Positions 7,332 through 14,167 are shown, numbered from the stretch's first letter. The stretch is 14,272 nucleotides of DNA from an uncultured Clostridium sp. (GCA_900551135.1 URUX01000050.1:1-14272), one strand, 5' to 3'. Notes: a model not told the origin generated them from the sequence alone. Numbers and translations are program-made.

Positions 7332-8057
7332 ATGAAAATAGAACGTATTAATGAAAACCAGATTCGCTGTACCCTTACCAGCTTTGATTTAAGCGTACGC
7401 AATGTAAATTTAGGTGAACTGGCATACGGAAGTGAAAAGGCCAGAAAACTATTTCGTGAAATGATTCAGAAAGCCTCTAATGAAGTCGGCTTTGAAGCTG
7501 AGGATATTCCTCTTATGGTGGAGGCTATCCCACTTTCTGATGAAAGTGTTATGCTGGTGATTACCAAAGTGGAGGACCCGGAAGAATTGGATACCCGGTT
7601 CTCTAAATTTTCTCCTTCTAAAGAAGACACCGACTCTCTGTTTAACAACCTTACTTCCGAGTTGTTAGAAGGTGCTGATGACATTTTAGATTTGCTTCAG
7701 GGCCTGAATCCAGCCCAGACATCTTTGTCTGATACTTCAAAAAAAGAGGACGCTGCGGATCCCACCCAGACTTTCCGTATTTTCACATTCCCGAAGCTGG
7801 ATCTGATCAGCGAGGCTGCCAGAGCCGTAGGAGGACAATTTTCCGGCGAAAGCACACTTTATAAAAAACCGGAAGAGGGGCCTTATTTTCTGGTGCTGAA
7901 AAAGCCAGTGGATTCTGCTGATTTTAACCGTATCTGCAATACCATGGCAGAATATGGGGCGAAAATCCGCCATGATTATGCTACAGAATCCTACTATGCA
8001 GAACATTATGAAGTGCTGATTCAGGATAATGCTCTCCAGATACTGGCTGGGCTTTAA
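7332..8057 (+). CDS. mecA: Adaptor protein MecA
   Basis: MecA-type adaptors deliver substrates to the ClpC unfoldase and help assemble the ClpCP protease; in Bacillus they control competence and other stress outputs. The 241-residue protein has the usual two-domain layout. The N-terminal substrate-binding domain (about 1-85) opens with MKIERINENQIRCTLTSFDL, very like the family start MxIERINE. An acidic Ser/Asp-rich linker spans about 86-145. The ClpC-binding C-terminal domain starts near TFRIFTFPKLDLISEAAR and contains SxLYKK and YFLVLKKP motifs. AGGAAGTG lies 8 bases before the ATG. The gene is transcribed alone between a kinase operon and a terminator-like repeat. What it targets in this organism cannot be inferred. 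Confidence 0.88.
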   Translation: MKIERINENQIRCTLTSFDLSVRNVNLGELAYGSEKARKLFREMIQKASNEVGFEAEDIPLMVEAIPLSDESVMLVITKVEDPEELDTRFSKFSPSKEDTDSLFNNLTSELLEGADDILDLLQGLNPAQTSLSDTSKKEDAADPTQTFRIFTFPKLDLISEAARAVGGQFSGESTLYKKPEEGPYFLVLKKPVDSADFNRICNTMAEYGAKIRHDYATESYYAEHYEVLIQDNALQILAGL

Positions 8058-8106
8058 ATCTGAACAACTCTTTCGGCAATATCCAAATCCGCCGGTTAAA
8101 AAACAG

Positions 8107-8214
8107 GGCTGCTAAAAAAGTCTCATAAAAATAGCCCAGTGGGCACTAGTTGGTGACCTGCTGGGCTATTTCCATATTTTTACTTGATTTTTCTTTAGGT
8201 GGCTTTTTACAGCC
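8107..8214. repeat. Nested inverted repeat, possibly a MITE-like remnant
   Basis: GGCTGCTAAAAAA (8107-8119) can pair with TTTTTACAGCC (8204-8214), with one bulged C. Inside it is the terminator stem at 8129-8171. The whole 108-base segment could fold as one long structure or be a short transposable-element remnant. No clear target-site duplication is visible. Confidence 0.4.
8129..8171. terminator. Bidirectional terminator between mecA and the DUF1858 gene
   Basis: AAATAGCCCAG (8129-8139) pairs perfectly with CTGGGCTATTT (8161-8171) around a 21-base loop. On the minus strand the stem runs straight into TTTTTA and, further on, six Ts, so it is best for the DUF1858 gene. On the plus strand ATATTTTT follows after two Cs, so it may also end mecA. 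Confidence 0.75.
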
Positions 8215-8238
8215 TCACACTTCTAAACCTTATATTAT

Positions 8239-8442
8239 CTAGCCTCTGGTTGCCAGAATTTCATTAATCCCTGCTACCAGTGCATCACAGTTAATACCAT
8301 GAACCATGCAGGCTTCCTCTAAAGACTCACCCTGAGAAGATGGGCATCCTAAGCAATGCATACCAGCTCTCATTAAAATTGGAGCGATGCAGTCGTCTAC
8401 CTGAATCAGTTCGCCGATTAACATATCTTTATTAATTAACAT
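8239..8442 (-). CDS. DUF1858 domain CxxC redox protein
   Basis: This is a 67-residue stand-alone DUF1858 domain, the family described as the hybrid-cluster-protein-associated redox disulfide domain and related to the N-terminus of ScdA. The core motif GMHCLGCPSSQGESLEEAC has Cys30 and Cys33 as a CxxC pair; Cys45 follows 12 residues later. The hydrophobic N-terminal segment and helical C-terminus fit the family, and the length is typical. Members are thought to act in redox or metal-centre chemistry, but the reaction is not established. An AAGGAGGA ribosome site is 8 bases before the ATG, and it has its own good promoter. It is divergent from the split PFL operon, which raises a possible link to oxygen or nitrosative stress handling. 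Confidence 0.85.
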   Translation of the reverse strand: MLINKDMLIGELIQVDDCIAPILMRAGMHCLGCPSSQGESLEEACMVHGINCDALVAGINEILATRG

Positions 8443-8460
8443 AAAATTTTTCCTCCTTAT

Positions 8461-8503
8461 GGTGTGCTACGTACAATATAACACCTTTATAAGCATTTGG
8501 CAA
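8461..8503 (-). promoter_or_regulatory. Promoter of the DUF1858 gene with overlapping palindrome
   Basis: On the minus strand TTGCCA (8498-8503) and TATATT (8475-8480) are 17 bases apart. GGTGT (8461-8465) and ACACC (8481-8485) form an inverted repeat spanning the -10 box, a possible operator. Confidence 0.65.
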
Positions 8504-8569
8504 GGAGCAATCTTTGGCATCTCGCTATTTTTGTTTCTTATTTAAAACACAAAACTTTTCCATATCATC

Positions 8570-8598
8570 TTGACATGTATACAGTATTTTTATAAAAT
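8570..8598 (+). promoter_or_regulatory. Promoter of the split PFL operon
   Basis: A consensus TTGACA (8570-8575) is followed after 17 bases by TAAAAT (8593-8598). The leader is about 45 bases and ends in a strong TAGGAGGAAAC ribosome site. This fits a highly expressed fermentation gene. Confidence 0.8.
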
Positions 8599-8649
8599 AT
8601 CGGCGTAAACTAATAACAAACTTTCAAAGGATTTTAATAGGAGGAAACT

Positions 8650-10704
8650 ATGAGACCAGAATGGAATAGCTTTCACCCAGGCGTTTGGGAGAAAGAAATT
8701 AATGTTCGCGACTTCATTCAGAAAAACTACACACCTTATGACGGCGATGACTCCTTTTTAGCCGGACCAACCCAGAATACCCAGGATTTATGGGCACAGG
8801 TTATGGATCTTACTGAGCAGGAAAGAAAAGCCGGCGGCGTGCTGGATATGGATACTAAGATTATCTCAACCATCACCTCCCATGGTCCAGGATATTTAAA
8901 CAAAGATAAAGAAACTATTGTAGGCTTCCAGACAGACAAGCCTTTCAAACGTTCTCTTCAGCCTTACGGCGGTATCCGAATGGCAGTAAAAGCCTGCCAG
9001 GATAATGGTTATGAGGTTGATCCGGAAATCGTTGAGTTCTTCACCAAACACAGAAAAACTCACAATGCCGGTGTATTTGATGCTTATACTCCTGAAATGC
9101 GTGCCTGCCGTTCCAGCCACATCATTACTGGCCTTCCAGATGCATATGGCCGTGGACGTATCATCGGCGACTACCGCAGAGTTGCCCTGTACGGTGTTGA
9201 CCGCCTGATCGAAGACAAAACGGAGCAGAAAAATACTACCCGTACCATTATGTACTCTGACGTAATCAGAGAACGTGAGGAATTATCCGAGCAGATTCGC
9301 GCTCTGGAAGAATTAAAAGAACTGGGCAGAATTTACGGATACGACATTTCCAAACCAGCTACCGACGTAAAAGAAGCAATCCAGTGGCTGTACTTCGGCT
9401 ACCTGGCTGCTGTTAAAGAGCAGAACGGCGCTGCAATGTCCTTAGGACGTACTTCCACTTTCATTGACATTTATGCAGAACGCGACTTAAAGGCTGGAAA
9501 ATATACAGAAGAACAGATTCAGGAATTTGTTGACCACTTCATTATGAAGCTGCGTCTTGTAAAATTTGCACGTACTCCTGAATACAATGAATTATTCTCC
9601 GGCGACCCAACCTGGGTTACCGAGTCTATTGGCGGTGTAGGCATTGACGGACGCCACATGGTTACCAAGATGTCCTTCCGTTATCTGCACACCCTGCAGA
9701 ACTTAGGTACTGCTCCAGAGCCAAACTTAACCGTTCTCTGGTCTACCAAGCTGCCTATGAACTTTAAGCGTTTCTGCGCAAAGACCTCTATCGAGTCTTC
9801 TTCCATCCAGTATGAGAATGACGACCTGATGAGAGTAACTCATGGCGATGACTATGCAATCGCATGCTGCGTATCTTCCATGAGAGTTGGTAAAGAAATG
9901 CAGTTCTTCGGTGCCCGCGCAAACCTTGCGAAATGCTTATTATACGCAATCAACGGCGGTATCGATGAAATTACGAAAAAACAGGTTGGTCCTAAGTATC
10001 GCCCAATTACTTCTGAGTATCTGGATTACGATGAAGTTATGGATAAATACAAGGATATGATGAAGTGGCTGGCTCGTGTTTATGTAAATGCATTGAATAT
10101 CATTCACTACAACCATGACCGCTACTGCTATGAGCGTATCCAGATGGCTCTTCACGATAAGAAAGTTACCAGATGGTTTGCTACTGGTATTGCCGGATTA
10201 TCTGTTGTGGCTGACTCTTTATCCGCAATTAAATATGCAAAAGTTAAGACTATCCGTGATGAAAACGGCATTGTTGTAGATTACGAAGTAGAAGGCGACT
10301 TCCCGAAATACGGCAATAACGACGACCGCGTTGATGAAATTGCCAGCGATTTAGTTCATACTTTTATGAATTACGTAAAGGGAAATCATACCTACCGCGG
10401 TGGTATTCCTACAACTTCCATCTTGACAATTACCTCTAACGTAGTATATGGTAAGAATACCGGATCTACTCCTGACGGAAGAAAGGCTGGCGAGGCATTT
10501 GCACCTGGAGCCAACCCAATGCACCGCAGAGACAGCCATGGCGCTGTTGCTTCTCTGGCTTCCGTTGCAAAGCTTCCATTTAAGGATGCTCAGGACGGTA
10601 TTTCCAACACCTTCTCCATCATCCCAGGCGCTCTTGGTAAAGATGACCAGGTATTCGCCGGCGATTTAGATGTAGAACTGGATTTAGGTCTGGACGAAGA
10701 ATAA
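8650..10704 (+). CDS. pflB: Pyruvate formate-lyase catalytic chain lacking the glycyl-radical domain
   Basis: PFL converts pyruvate and CoA to acetyl-CoA and formate in anaerobic fermentation. The 684-residue chain matches PflB throughout: THNAGVFDAYTPEMR near the pyruvate pocket, Trp322 in TWVTESIGG, the active-site pair Cys406-Cys407 in DDYAIACCVSS, and Arg423 in FFGARANLAK. PflB is normally about 760 residues and ends in a domain with RVSGYAVRF. Here the alignment holds through NTFSIIPGALGKDDQV, then an acidic tail (DLDVELDLGLDEE) and a clean stop. The radical glycine is therefore absent from this chain and is found in a separate gene downstream. The stop is not a lone frameshift, since both following genes have their own ribosome sites. 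Function requires the small subunit. Confidence 0.93.
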   Translation: MRPEWNSFHPGVWEKEINVRDFIQKNYTPYDGDDSFLAGPTQNTQDLWAQVMDLTEQERKAGGVLDMDTKIISTITSHGPGYLNKDKETIVGFQTDKPFKRSLQPYGGIRMAVKACQDNGYEVDPEIVEFFTKHRKTHNAGVFDAYTPEMRACRSSHIITGLPDAYGRGRIIGDYRRVALYGVDRLIEDKTEQKNTTRTIMYSDVIREREELSEQIRALEELKELGRIYGYDISKPATDVKEAIQWLYFGYLAAVKEQNGAAMSLGRTSTFIDIYAERDLKAGKYTEEQIQEFVDHFIMKLRLVKFARTPEYNELFSGDPTWVTESIGGVGIDGRHMVTKMSFRYLHTLQNLGTAPEPNLTVLWSTKLPMNFKRFCAKTSIESSSIQYENDDLMRVTHGDDYAIACCVSSMRVGKEMQFFGARANLAKCLLYAINGGIDEITKKQVGPKYRPITSEYLDYDEVMDKYKDMMKWLARVYVNALNIIHYNHDRYCYERIQMALHDKKVTRWFATGIAGLSVVADSLSAIKYAKVKTIRDENGIVVDYEVEGDFPKYGNNDDRVDEIASDLVHTFMNYVKGNHTYRGGIPTTSILTITSNVVYGKNTGSTPDGRKAGEAFAPGANPMHRRDSHGAVASLASVAKLPFKDAQDGISNTFSIIPGALGKDDQVFAGDLDVELDLGLDEE

Positions 10705-10738
10705 TCGTATTGACCCCTATTCTGAACAGGAGGTTTCT

Positions 10739-10957
10739 ATGGAAAATAAAAACGTTGATGAGTTAATCGCCATGATTGACGGTTTTATGTCTGAAGGCGG
10801 CGGACACATGAATGTCCGAGTAGCAAATGACGGCAGTGTCCACACAGACACAGCTTCTGTACAGATGACAACTATGAACTCCCTGGACTGCGCAGACGGC
10901 GATATGGCCTGCAAAGTTCCCACCCTTTTTGAAGGAATGGACAGGGACGAAGATTAA
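10739..10957 (+). CDS. Radical-less paralogue of the PFL small subunit
   Basis: This is a 72-residue protein of unknown function. Residues 6-28 (VDELIAMIDGF, then SEGGGHMNVRV) align with residues 9-31 of the downstream glycyl-radical subunit (IDNLVSMLDGY, then SEGGHHLNVNV), with 13 identities in about 24 positions. The conserved GGxHxNV helix-strand element is kept. The rest diverges: there is no PEKYPQL and no RVSGYA loop, so it has no radical glycine. The tail instead carries Cys51 and Cys58 and ends acidic (GMDRDED). It has its own strong site (CAGGAGGTTTCT), 34 bases after the catalytic chain. It could occupy the docking site of the small subunit, as a placeholder, assembly factor or inhibitor. 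That role is inference. Confidence 0.82.
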   Translation: MENKNVDELIAMIDGFMSEGGGHMNVRVANDGSVHTDTASVQMTTMNSLDCADGDMACKVPTLFEGMDRDED

Positions 10958-10977
10958 AAATTAAGGAGGATTTCACT

Positions 10978-11223
10978 ATGACACACGCAAGCGAATCTCA
11001 GATTGATAACCTGGTTTCCATGTTAGATGGCTATGCTTCTGAAGGCGGCCACCACTTAAATGTAAATGTATTCACGAAAGAGACTCTGTTAGATGCGCAG
11101 GCTCATCCAGAGAAATATCCTCAGCTTACCGTTCGTGTTTCTGGTTATGCTGTAAACTTTAACAAACTGACCAAGGCTCAGCAGGATGAGGTTATTTCCA
11201 GAACTTTCCATGAGGAAATCTAA
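10978..11223 (+). CDS. Glycyl-radical small subunit of split pyruvate formate-lyase (GrcA/YfiD-like)
   Basis: This 81-residue protein corresponds to the last ~70 residues of ordinary PflB. It reads SEGGHHLNVNV, then HPEKYPQLTVRVSGYAVNF, then LTKAQQDEVISRTF, against EGGQHLNVNV, ENPEKYPQLTIRVSGYAVRF and LTKEQQQDVITRTF in E. coli. Gly56 is the predicted radical site, formed by the activase encoded next. The relation to GrcA/YfiD is close, but that protein repairs a complete PFL, whereas here the main chain has no radical glycine of its own. AAGGAGG lies 9 bases before the ATG, which is 20 bases after the paralogue gene. A strong terminator follows. Residues 1-16 form a short N-terminal extension replacing the covalent linker. 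Confidence 0.93.
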   Translation: MTHASESQIDNLVSMLDGYASEGGHHLNVNVFTKETLLDAQAHPEKYPQLTVRVSGYAVNFNKLTKAQQDEVISRTFHEEI

Positions 11224-11268
11224 AAAATTTGCGTCTAATATGGTTTGATACTTGCAGACGCTAAATCA

Positions 11269-11303
11269 CAGGGGCGCTGCAGATGCAGCGCCCTGTTTGT
11301 TTT
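11269..11303 (+). terminator. Intrinsic terminator after the PFL small subunit
   Basis: GGGCGCTGC (11272-11280) pairs with GCAGCGCCC (11285-11293) around AGAT, with outer CA/TG pairs, followed by TTTGTTTT. A weaker stem, GCGTCT/AGACGC (11231-11261), precedes it. It separates the structural genes from pflA, so the activase likely depends on readthrough. Confidence 0.88.
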
Positions 11304-11339
11304 CATACCGTTTCAACTGACATCATTTAGGAGGGTTCT

Positions 11340-12098
11340 ATGTTCGCTCACGTTCATTCTATTGAAAGCTTTGGCACCGTAGATGGTCCTGGTGTCCGCT
11401 TTGTCGTATTCTTAAAAGGCTGTCCTATGCGCTGCCAGTACTGTCATAACCCGGATACCTGGGCTGTCGGCGGCGGCACAGATATGAGTGCAGATGAAAT
11501 TTTGGAAGAATATGAGAAAACCAAACACTTTTACACCCAGGGCGGCCTTACGGTCACCGGAGGGGAACCCCTGGTTCAGATCGACTTTGTTATCGAACTG
11601 TTTGAAAAAGCCCATAAACAAAACATTCATACCTGCCTGGACACTTCCGGCATCACATTCCGGCCAGATAATCCGGATATTTTGCAGAAATTCGATCGTT
11701 TGATGGCTGTAACGGATCTGGTTATGCTGGACATCAAACACATTGATCCGGAAAAACATCTGGAAATCTGCAAACAGCCCCAGGAACCGGTTCTGGCATT
11801 CGCCCGTTATCTGGATCAACATTCCATTCCTGTCTGGATTCGCCATGTAGTTGTCCCCGGATTATCAGATGATGAGGCAGATTTGGAACGCCTTGGCGAA
11901 TTTATCGGCACCCTCCACAACGTAAAGGCTCTGGATGTGCTCCCTTACCACAACATGGGGAAATCCAAATACCACCAGCTTGGTATTCCTTATGCGTTGG
12001 AAGATACCCCGCCTCTGCCAAAAGAAAAAGCTGTCTGGGCCAGAAAAATCATTTTAAATGGTATCCGCAAACAACGGCTTTCCGAGGCTAACAGCTAA
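11340..12098 (+). CDS. pflA: Pyruvate formate-lyase activating enzyme (radical SAM)
   Basis: This radical-SAM enzyme uses S-adenosylmethionine and a [4Fe-4S] cluster to abstract hydrogen from the PFL glycine. At 252 residues it has the usual PflA length and lacks the extra ferredoxin domain seen in activases of several other glycyl-radical enzymes. The cluster motif is Cys28, Cys32 and Cys35 in GCPMRCQYCHNPDTW. The SAM-binding glycine motif TVTGGEPL and the opening IESFGTVDGPGVRFVVF are typical. LDIKHIDP and LPYHNMGKSKY also match the family. AGGAGG lies 7 bases before the ATG. It is 116 bases after the small-subunit gene and beyond a strong terminator, with no obvious promoter of its own. 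Its substrate here should be Gly56 of the separate 81-residue chain. Confidence 0.94.
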   Translation: MFAHVHSIESFGTVDGPGVRFVVFLKGCPMRCQYCHNPDTWAVGGGTDMSADEILEEYEKTKHFYTQGGLTVTGGEPLVQIDFVIELFEKAHKQNIHTCLDTSGITFRPDNPDILQKFDRLMAVTDLVMLDIKHIDPEKHLEICKQPQEPVLAFARYLDQHSIPVWIRHVVVPGLSDDEADLERLGEFIGTLHNVKALDVLPYHNMGKSKYHQLGIPYALEDTPPLPKEKAVWARKIILNGIRKQRLSEANS

Positions 12099-12156
12099 CG
12101 GTTTCTTCATTTACCGGAATGCTTTTAAAATTAAACAATCTGTTCCCATTTTTCAC

Positions 12157-12185
12157 TTGAATATTCTATGGAAATGGTTTAGAAT
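12157..12185 (+). promoter_or_regulatory. Promoter of the ferredoxin gene
   Basis: TTGAAT (12157-12162) and TAGAAT (12180-12185) are separated by exactly 17 bases. The AAGGAGG ribosome site lies about 30 bases further on. The gene can thus be expressed independently of pflA. Confidence 0.75.
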
Positions 12186-12227
12186 AAAAAGACAAAAGTA
12201 CTTTTATTTTATAAGGAGGTAATTACC

Positions 12228-12395
12228 ATGGCATATGTAATTAACGACGGCTGCGTAAGCTGCGGCGCATGCGCTAGCGAATGTCCTGTAGGCGCTATTT
12301 CTGAGGGCGACGGAAAATACGTTATCGACGCTGATACCTGCATCGATTGCGGTACTTGTGCAGCTACATGTCCTACTGGCTCTATCGAGGGCTAA
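12228..12395 (+). CDS. Clostridial 2[4Fe-4S] ferredoxin
   Basis: This is a 55-residue low-potential electron carrier. All eight cluster ligands are visible in two CxxCxxCxxxCP motifs: Cys9, 12, 15 and 19 (CVSCGACASECP) and Cys38, 41, 44 and 48 (CIDCGTCAATCP). Each motif supplies three ligands to one cluster and the fourth to the other. Length and spacing are classic clostridial. AAGGAGGT is 8 bases before the ATG. It has its own promoter and terminator, so it is monocistronic. Codon choice is strongly biased, suggesting high expression. It probably serves pyruvate:ferredoxin oxidoreductase and hydrogenase. Its position after pflA also makes it a candidate electron source for PFL activation, which in clostridia is known to use ferredoxin. 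Confidence 0.95.
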   Translation: MAYVINDGCVSCGACASECPVGAISEGDGKYVIDADTCIDCGTCAATCPTGSIEG

Positions 12396-12415
12396 TTGAC
12401 ATACTCGCATACATA

Positions 12416-12444
12416 ATGCCTCTTCCACTGGAAGAGGCATTTTT
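12416..12444 (+). terminator. Intrinsic terminator of the ferredoxin gene
   Basis: ATGCCTCTTCC (12416-12426) pairs perfectly with GGAAGAGGCAT (12430-12440) around a 3-base loop, followed by TTTTG. The stem is 11 base pairs. Confidence 0.92.
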
Positions 12445-12537
12445 GTTGCCCGACATCCGAAAAACCTGCCATTAGCAGCTTTTCTCAGTTATTCCGTCTT
12501 TCATTTAAACTTGTGACATTAAGGAGTCTCTTTCATT

Positions 12538-13269
12538 ATGAAAAAACCAGTTATTGCTCTCACCCCTTCCCACAATCTGGAAAACGGACAGATGTTCGTG
12601 TTTCCTACTTATGTCAGAGCCTTAGAAGCAGCAGGTGCAGCCTGCTTTGTTCTCCCTCTTGGAGTTTCCAGTGAAGATATTAAACAGCTTCTTTCCATCT
12701 GCCAGGGCGTCCTGTTTACAGGCGGTCCTGATGTCCATCCATTTTTGTTTGGAGAAGAAACGCTTGCGCAATGCGGTCAGGCCTCCACAGCCAGGGATCA
12801 GCTGGAATTATCCCTCCTTTCTTCTGCTATAGAACTGAAAAAACCGATTCTAGGAGTCTGCCGCGGCGCCCAACTCATTAACGTTGGACTAGGCGGAACT
12901 CTTTATCAGGATTTAAGTACCCTGTTTTCTGCCAGTAAATCTGCAATTGCCCATAGCCAGCCCTTCTCTCCAGAAGTGCCTTCCCACTATGTAAAAGTAG
13001 AACAAGACTCGCTGCTGGCTAAAATTACCGGGGCTTCCCAATTCGACAGCCCACAGTTTCAGGTTAATTCCCTTCACCACCAGGCAATTCACAAACTGGC
13101 TCCCTCCCTTTCTGCCTGCGCCTGTTCTTCAGACGGGCTGATTGAAGCAGTGGAAATGACTGATTACCCCTTCCTGCTGGCAGTTCAGTGGCATCCGGAA
13201 TATCTGTTTTCCACTCACAGGGAAGCTCTTGCTATTTTTCAGGCCTTTGTGCAGTCGTGCCGCCAATAA
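12538..13269 (+). CDS. Gamma-glutamyl-gamma-aminobutyrate hydrolase family protein (peptidase C26)
   Basis: This is a class I glutamine-amidotransferase-like hydrolase that cuts gamma-glutamyl bonds; PuuD-type members act in putrescine breakdown. The catalytic triad is complete: nucleophile Cys108 in GVCRGAQLINVGLGG, and His219 and Glu221 in VQWHPEYLF. GVLFTGGPDVHP (58-67 region) and VNSLHHQAI are also family motifs. At 243 residues it is full length and cytoplasmic. AAGGAG lies about 13 bases before the ATG, a long spacing. A clear promoter is not visible in the 90 bases after the ferredoxin terminator. It converges on the MerR gene with only 7 bases between stops. No polyamine genes are nearby, so the substrate could be another gamma-glutamyl compound. 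Confidence 0.9.
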   Translation: MKKPVIALTPSHNLENGQMFVFPTYVRALEAAGAACFVLPLGVSSEDIKQLLSICQGVLFTGGPDVHPFLFGEETLAQCGQASTARDQLELSLLSSAIELKKPILGVCRGAQLINVGLGGTLYQDLSTLFSASKSAIAHSQPFSPEVPSHYVKVEQDSLLAKITGASQFDSPQFQVNSLHHQAIHKLAPSLSACACSSDGLIEAVEMTDYPFLLAVQWHPEYLFSTHREALAIFQAFVQSCRQ

Positions 13270-13276
13270 TCTTCCC

Positions 13277-14023
13277 TTATACCTGTGCTACTTTCTTTTT
13301 TCCAAAGTGCTTTTTCTTAAAAAAGGGAATTTTGGCCGCCGCTGCTTCAGCGCGGCCTCGATTGTCCTTTTGATAAGAACGAATAATCTCGTCTAATTGC
13401 TTAAAACGCTCCTCCTCCTTTTCATCTGATACCCGGAATAAATACTCCATTTCCTCTGTTACCTTTTCATTTACCATATGGCTGATGTCCTGGCTTAGTT
13501 TTTCATTATTGGCATCTAATGCCCGTCCAATAATGAAGTTCATAATCTCCTGAAACTGCTCCATCTTTTCTTCCGCAGTCATCCCAACCACTGGCATCGT
13601 TTCCTCCTTTCCATCTTTGCCATGCTGTCTGGAGACTACGCCGCCGCTTAAAGGACCCCGGCCTTCCAAAGCGCCTGTCCCGGATGTACCACTGGCTGTG
13701 CCTGCCCCATGTTCTGAAACTGCTGCACATTCCTTTAATGCCTTTTCCATATCTTCCTCCAATACCTCATCCGATATCATTAAGCCATCTCCTGACTCCA
13801 TTATTCTATCCAGTGCACTTTTAATTGCTTTTAACTGGTATCCCTTTTCTTTTAAAACCTTTACCTGCTTCAGCAGCCGGATATGCAGTTCTGTATAATA
13901 ACGATGTCCCATCTCATTTCTGGGAATATCAAGCTTTAGTTCCTCTTCCCAATAACGAAGTACATGTGCCTCTACATCTACCTTTTTTGATGCGTCGGAT
14001 ATTAAATAGTGTATCTCATTCAT
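13277..14023 (-). CDS. MerR-family transcriptional regulator
   Basis: The N-terminal 70 residues form a MerR winged helix-turn-helix: ISDASKKVDVEAHVLRYWEEE, then RNEMGHRYYTELHIRLLKQVKVL and KGYQLKAIKSAL. A low-complexity Gly/Ser/Ala-rich linker (about 105-140) follows, then a charged coiled-coil region, and a very basic end (FFKKKHFGKKK). No ligand-binding or metal-binding domain is seen. Family members of this shape include RacA-like chromosome-binding proteins as well as regulators, and the basic tail might bind DNA or membrane. The start is set at 14023 because AAAGGAGAG lies 7 bases upstream; the ATG at 14047 would put that site inside the gene. The protein is then 248 residues. The target is unknown. 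Confidence 0.82.
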   Translation of the reverse strand: MNEIHYLISDASKKVDVEAHVLRYWEEELKLDIPRNEMGHRYYTELHIRLLKQVKVLKEKGYQLKAIKSALDRIMESGDGLMISDEVLEEDMEKALKECAAVSEHGAGTASGTSGTGALEGRGPLSGGVVSRQHGKDGKEETMPVVGMTAEEKMEQFQEIMNFIIGRALDANNEKLSQDISHMVNEKVTEEMEYLFRVSDEKEEERFKQLDEIIRSYQKDNRGRAEAAAAKIPFFKKKHFGKKKVAQV

Positions 14024-14030
14024 ACCTTGT

Positions 14031-14039
14031 CTCTCCTTT
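14031..14039 (-). promoter_or_regulatory. Ribosome-binding site that sets the MerR start
   Basis: AAAGGAGAG on the minus strand is 7 bases before the ATG at 14023. It supports that codon over the ATG at 14047. Confidence 0.75.
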
Positions 14040-14101
14040 AGTTTCATTAACCTATTTATAATCTATGCAAAGAGAAACCGGATTATGATTCCCGGAAATG
14101 A

Positions 14102-14134
14102 AAGAAGCCAAGATTTTTTATTTCTTGGCTTCTT
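14102..14134 (-). terminator. Probable terminator of the gene at the right edge
   Basis: AAGAAGCCAAG (14102-14112) pairs perfectly with CTTGGCTTCTT (14124-14134) around an 11-base AT-rich loop. On the minus strand it is followed by TCATTT, a weak T-tract. It lies 33 bases after the stop of the partial gene. Confidence 0.6.
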
Positions 14135-14167
14135 AGGAAAGGTATCAAAAATTAGATAATTGTCTTG

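Noticed and set aside
8529..8554. TTTTGT-N14-ACAAAA upstream of the PFL promoter as a Rex operator
   Set aside because: Rex sites are usually about 18 bases (TTGT-N10-ACAA). The spacing here is 4 bases too long and the centre is not palindromic.
10680..10760. Programmed or accidental frameshift joining the PFL chain to the next gene
   Set aside because: No slippery sequence is seen. Both downstream genes have strong ribosome sites, and the 72-residue product is not the missing domain. The split therefore looks genuine, though a database check for sequencing error is still wanted.
12099..12130. CGGT/ACCG hairpin after pflA as a terminator
   Set aside because: The stem is only 4 base pairs and the T-run is displaced by several bases; too weak to call.
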